Assembly (NCBI GenBank): GCA_937879855.1
Contig: CALFMO010000005.1
Span: 279,053-343,052, forward strand
Origin: an uncultured Acidobacteriaceae bacterium
Lineage (GTDB): Bacteria > Acidobacteriota > Terriglobia > Terriglobales > Acidobacteriaceae
DNA length: 64,000 bases
Direction: 5' to 3'
A model generated the notes under the pieces. The model did no database searches. It saw only the letters and a list, made by a program, of their open reading frames with translations, and was not told where the DNA came from. This document shows, one piece after another, positions 61,388 to 64,000 of this stretch (positions within the stretch are counted from its first letter, which is position 1; every line of letters starts with the position of its first letter). The position numbers and the translations under genes are program-made.

Positions 61388-64000
61388 ATGAGCAAACAAA
61401 AGCTGAGAGGCTCCGCCAAGCTTCACTTGCGGCGACTCGCTCCCATACTCATCATGCTCTCTCTGAGTCTTATTTCGACTCAGGGACACGCGCAGTCATC
61501 TGCGCAGGTGAGACAGTCGTATGTCGCTCTGCCGCTGAATTTCGAGCCAAATCGCGGTCAGGCCGGGCACGGAATTGACTTTGTCTCGCATGGGCCTGGT
61601 TATACTTTCTCGCTCACTCCAAACCGGGCTGACCTACAGTTCATTACCACAGATCCAGGCACAAGGCGCTTAAGGGAAGAGCGCACAGTTCGGATCAAAT
61701 TGCGGGGTGCGAATGCACACGCCCGTGCTGAAGCCAGTCAGGCACAATCAGGCACAAGTAACTACTTTATTGGGAATAATCGCGCGGCATGGCAAACCGA
61801 CATTCCCCAGTACGGACGAGTTGAATACGAGGAAGTATATCCAGGGATTGACTTGGCTTATTACGGCAACGGTCGTCAACTGGAATACGACTTCGTGGTT
61901 GCGCCAGGCACCGATCCTCGGCGCATCCGTCTCGCCATCGAAGGTGCGGATCAGATCCAGGTCGATGAAACCGGAGATCTGCTCTTGAAGGTCGGGTCTG
62001 CCGAGATCCATCAAAGGAAGCCTGTTCTGTACCAAGACTCACCTGCGGGGAGACGCAACGTTGAAGGAAGGTACGTGATTCGCGGCCGAAACCGGGTTGG
62101 ATTCGAAGTCGCCGCCTATGATCGGCACAAGTCTTTGACCATCGACCCCGTCCTCGTGTTTTCTACGTACTTTGGCGGGAATGGCGACGATATCGGCACC
62201 GGTATCAGGGTGGATGCAATTGGCAATATCTACATTAGCGGCACAACTGGCTCGACTAACTTTCAGGGCACTCCTGTTCCTGGTACGCCCTCTGGCCAGC
62301 CTCTGAACGGCACCGGACGGGCCGCATTCATCTCTAAGATCAGCCCTTCGGGCACGCTGGTTTATTCCTCGTATATCGGCGGAACAAACGATCAAGCGTT
62401 TGGGGCCGGGCTGGCGGTCGACAGCAACGGAAATGCGTACCTGGTAGGCAACACGACTGCTTCGAATTTTCCCACGGTGAATCCCCTTCAGTCGGTGTAC
62501 GGCGGCGGAAGTGGCGACGCTTTTGTCCTGGAAATAAACAGCAGCGGTAACGGGTTAGTTTATTCCACTTATTTGGGCGGCAGCGCACTTGACTATGCCG
62601 AAGATGTAGAAGTTGACGCCAGTGCGAACGCATACGTCGTCGGGAGCACGAGTTCGTCAAACTTCCCCACCGTAAATGCCGAGCAGCCGAACTTCGGCAA
62701 AGCAAATGTCGACGCTTTTGCGGCCGTGATATCCACCGGGGGCGCAAGCTTGGTTTATTCGACTTACATTGGCGGCAGCACCGGCCAATTCAGTAACGGT
62801 CTCACGATCGACAGCAGTGGAAATCTCTACGCTTTTGGCGACACCGCCTCCGCCGATTTTCCGGTACTGAATGCTTTTCAGCCGGTCTATGGCGGTGGTT
62901 CCTCAGATGGCTGGGTAGTTAAGCTGAGTCCGACGGGAAGCATGATTTATGGGACTTATATTGGGGGCTCGGCAGGTGACGAAGTGCGGGGCGCCAAGGT
63001 GGATAATAGAGGAAATCTATATCTCGTCGGTTCCACGGCTTCGGTAGATTTTCCCACACTAAATGCCATCCAGCCTACCTATGGCGGGGGTGCCAACGAT
63101 GTGTTCGTAACTTGTCTCAATCCATCGGGATCGGCTCTGATCTATTCGACTTACCTGGGCGGAAGCTCCGATGACACGACTGGGAATCTGGCGCTCGATG
63201 CGTATGGCAACGCATATGTTGTCGGGGGGACGTCATCGACTAATTTCCCGACTGTAAACGCCTTTCAAAACACCAATGTAGGTGGCTACGACGCTTTCTT
63301 GACAAAGATCAACGCCAGCGGAACGGCCATCGTTTTTTCCACCTATTTGGGCGGCGGCGCAAACGACTTCGCGAGGGCCGTTGCAGTAGACATGGCTGGA
63401 AGAGCGTACCTTACCGGGACAACTTCCTCCACGAACTTTCCCACAGCGAACCCCCTACAAGCAACATTCGGCGGAGGACCGGAAGACGCCTTTATCACGA
63501 CTTTGTCGACGTGCAATTTTGCCTTTACCCCACCAAACGCACAATTCGCTTCGACCGGAGGATCGGGAACTGTTTCTATCGCGACAACGCCAGAATGCGG
63601 CTGGACTGCCACGAGCAATAATTCGTGGATCACCATTACATCTGCGACCTCCGGTCAGAGTTCGGGATCCATCTCCTACACAGTCGCTCCGAATAACGGA
63701 GGCCAGCTAAACGGAAGTATCACAATAGGAGGCCTGCCATTTTCGGTGGTGGAATTCGGCAACTCAGTGACCCTCGGTTCGATTAGTCCGACGAGCGGAG
63801 TACAGGGGACGAATGTGCCGGTGACGTTGACGGGGACGAATTTCGCGGCCAACGCGACGGTGAATGTGAGCGGAACCGGGGTGACGGTGAGCAACGTGGT
63901 GGTGGGGAGCGCGACGCAGATTACGGCGACATTGGGGATCGCTGGCAACGCCCCACTGGGTGGTTATACGGTGAGCGTGACTTCGGCTGGGATGACCAGC
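61388..64000 (+). CDS. SBBP-repeat beta-propeller surface protein with BACON and IPT/TIG-like domains (truncated at window end)
   Basis: At least 871 codons, open to the last base. Signal peptide: LRRLAPILIMLSLSLISTQGHAQ. The first 250 residues (LPLNFEPNRGQ, YTFSLTPNRADLQF, GIDLAYYGNGRQLEYDFVV) are the domain usually preceding SBBP repeats. Then come about eight repeats, each with a LVYSTYLGG-like strand, AVDSNGNAYLVG and a SSNFPTVNPLQ-like loop. From about 63529 a BACON-like domain (CGWTATSNNSWITI), then from 63775 an IPT/TIG-like domain (SPTSGVQGTNVPVTLTGTNF). Secreted, probably adhesive or carbohydrate-binding. The last 220 bp change codon use (G-ending codons). Confidence 0.9.
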   Translation, partial: MSKQKLRGSAKLHLRRLAPILIMLSLSLISTQGHAQSSAQVRQSYVALPLNFEPNRGQAGHGIDFVSHGPGYTFSLTPNRADLQFITTDPGTRRLREERTVRIKLRGANAHARAEASQAQSGTSNYFIGNNRAAWQTDIPQYGRVEYEEVYPGIDLAYYGNGRQLEYDFVVAPGTDPRRIRLAIEGADQIQVDETGDLLLKVGSAEIHQRKPVLYQDSPAGRRNVEGRYVIRGRNRVGFEVAAYDRHKSLTIDPVLVFSTYFGGNGDDIGTGIRVDAIGNIYISGTTGSTNFQGTPVPGTPSGQPLNGTGRAAFISKISPSGTLVYSSYIGGTNDQAFGAGLAVDSNGNAYLVGNTTASNFPTVNPLQSVYGGGSGDAFVLEINSSGNGLVYSTYLGGSALDYAEDVEVDASANAYVVGSTSSSNFPTVNAEQPNFGKANVDAFAAVISTGGASLVYSTYIGGSTGQFSNGLTIDSSGNLYAFGDTASADFPVLNAFQPVYGGGSSDGWVVKLSPTGSMIYGTYIGGSAGDEVRGAKVDNRGNLYLVGSTASVDFPTLNAIQPTYGGGANDVFVTCLNPSGSALIYSTYLGGSSDDTTGNLALDAYGNAYVVGGTSSTNFPTVNAFQNTNVGGYDAFLTKINASGTAIVFSTYLGGGANDFARAVAVDMAGRAYLTGTTSSTNFPTANPLQATFGGGPEDAFITTLSTCNFAFTPPNAQFASTGGSGTVSIATTPECGWTATSNNSWITITSATSGQSSGSISYTVAPNNGGQLNGSITIGGLPFSVVEFGNSVTLGSISPTSGVQGTNVPVTLTGTNFAANATVNVSGTGVTVSNVVVGSATQITATLGIAGNAPLGGYTVSVTSAGMTS

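Noticed and set aside
1..64000. Mobile element, prophage or CRISPR content
   Set aside because: No transposase, integrase, phage structural gene, direct-repeat array or tRNA-associated junction was seen on either strand.

Overview
The window most resembles an acidobacterial chromosome (Acidobacteriota, probably Terriglobia). The main clue is the protein at the right edge (61388 to the window end), which joins SBBP beta-propeller repeats to BACON and IPT/TIG-like domains, an architecture I associate with Acidobacteria. The moderately GC-rich DNA and frequent GTG/TTG starts fit. I saw no rRNA, tRNA, CRISPR array or insertion sequence. Nothing here is a phage or plasmid signature. No gene-free stretch exceeds 300 bases; the longest are about 290 bp (19085-19374) and 264 bp (55029-55292).

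The window is almost one continuous cell-surface glycan or glycolipid locus. Nearly everything is on the + strand, with many 4-bp or TAATG start/stop overlaps. By region: (a) 1-6127: two large membrane proteins bracket a GT2, an SDR and a GMC oxidoreductase with a small partner. (b) 6152-12252: a second copy of the first membrane protein, two tandem SGNH proteins and a membrane-anchored sulfatase-superfamily enzyme. (c) 12294-17678: an SGNH protein, a carbamoyltransferase cassette with two tiny membrane proteins, and a GT39. (d) 17684-19084 (minus): a Wzx-like flippase. (e) 19375-27657: radical SAM, three GT2, two GT4, two paralogous small membrane proteins and a NodB deacetylase. (f) 27737-33400: FAD oxidoreductase, an orphan 59-residue DUF5989 gene, epimerase, GT2 and GT39. 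(g) 33525-42415: the most unusual module (below). (h) 42480-58729: many GT-C-type membrane proteins, two UbiA phosphoribosyltransferase-like enzymes (one fused to a HAD domain), a methyltransferase and four SGNH proteins. (i) 58817-61230: UDP-glucose dehydrogenase and a convergent UDP-glucuronate-4-epimerase-like gene. (j) the partial SBBP protein.

How they work together (inference): soluble GT2/GT4 enzymes, UDP-sugar enzymes and UbiA enzymes make nucleotide- and polyprenyl-phosphate-linked sugars. The flippase and the many GT-C proteins move and polymerise them across the inner membrane. SGNH, carbamoyl, MBOAT, sulfatase-like and NodB proteins decorate or edit the product.

The candidate new system is 33525-42415. 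It has all four activities that convert L-proline to (halogenated) pyrrole-2-carboxyl-S-carrier in pyoluteorin/prodiginine/coumermycin-type pathways: a stand-alone adenylation enzyme whose nine specificity residues read D-L-L-Y-L-A-L-V-C, a carrier protein, an acyl-CoA-dehydrogenase-like oxidase with an IVD-type base, and a flavin halogenase-like protein with the WxWxIP motif. They lie beside an MBOAT plus SGNH pair, the same topology as DltB/DltD in the D-alanylation system. I propose a Dlt-like pathway that places a pyrrolyl (possibly chlorinated) ester on a cell-surface glycan.
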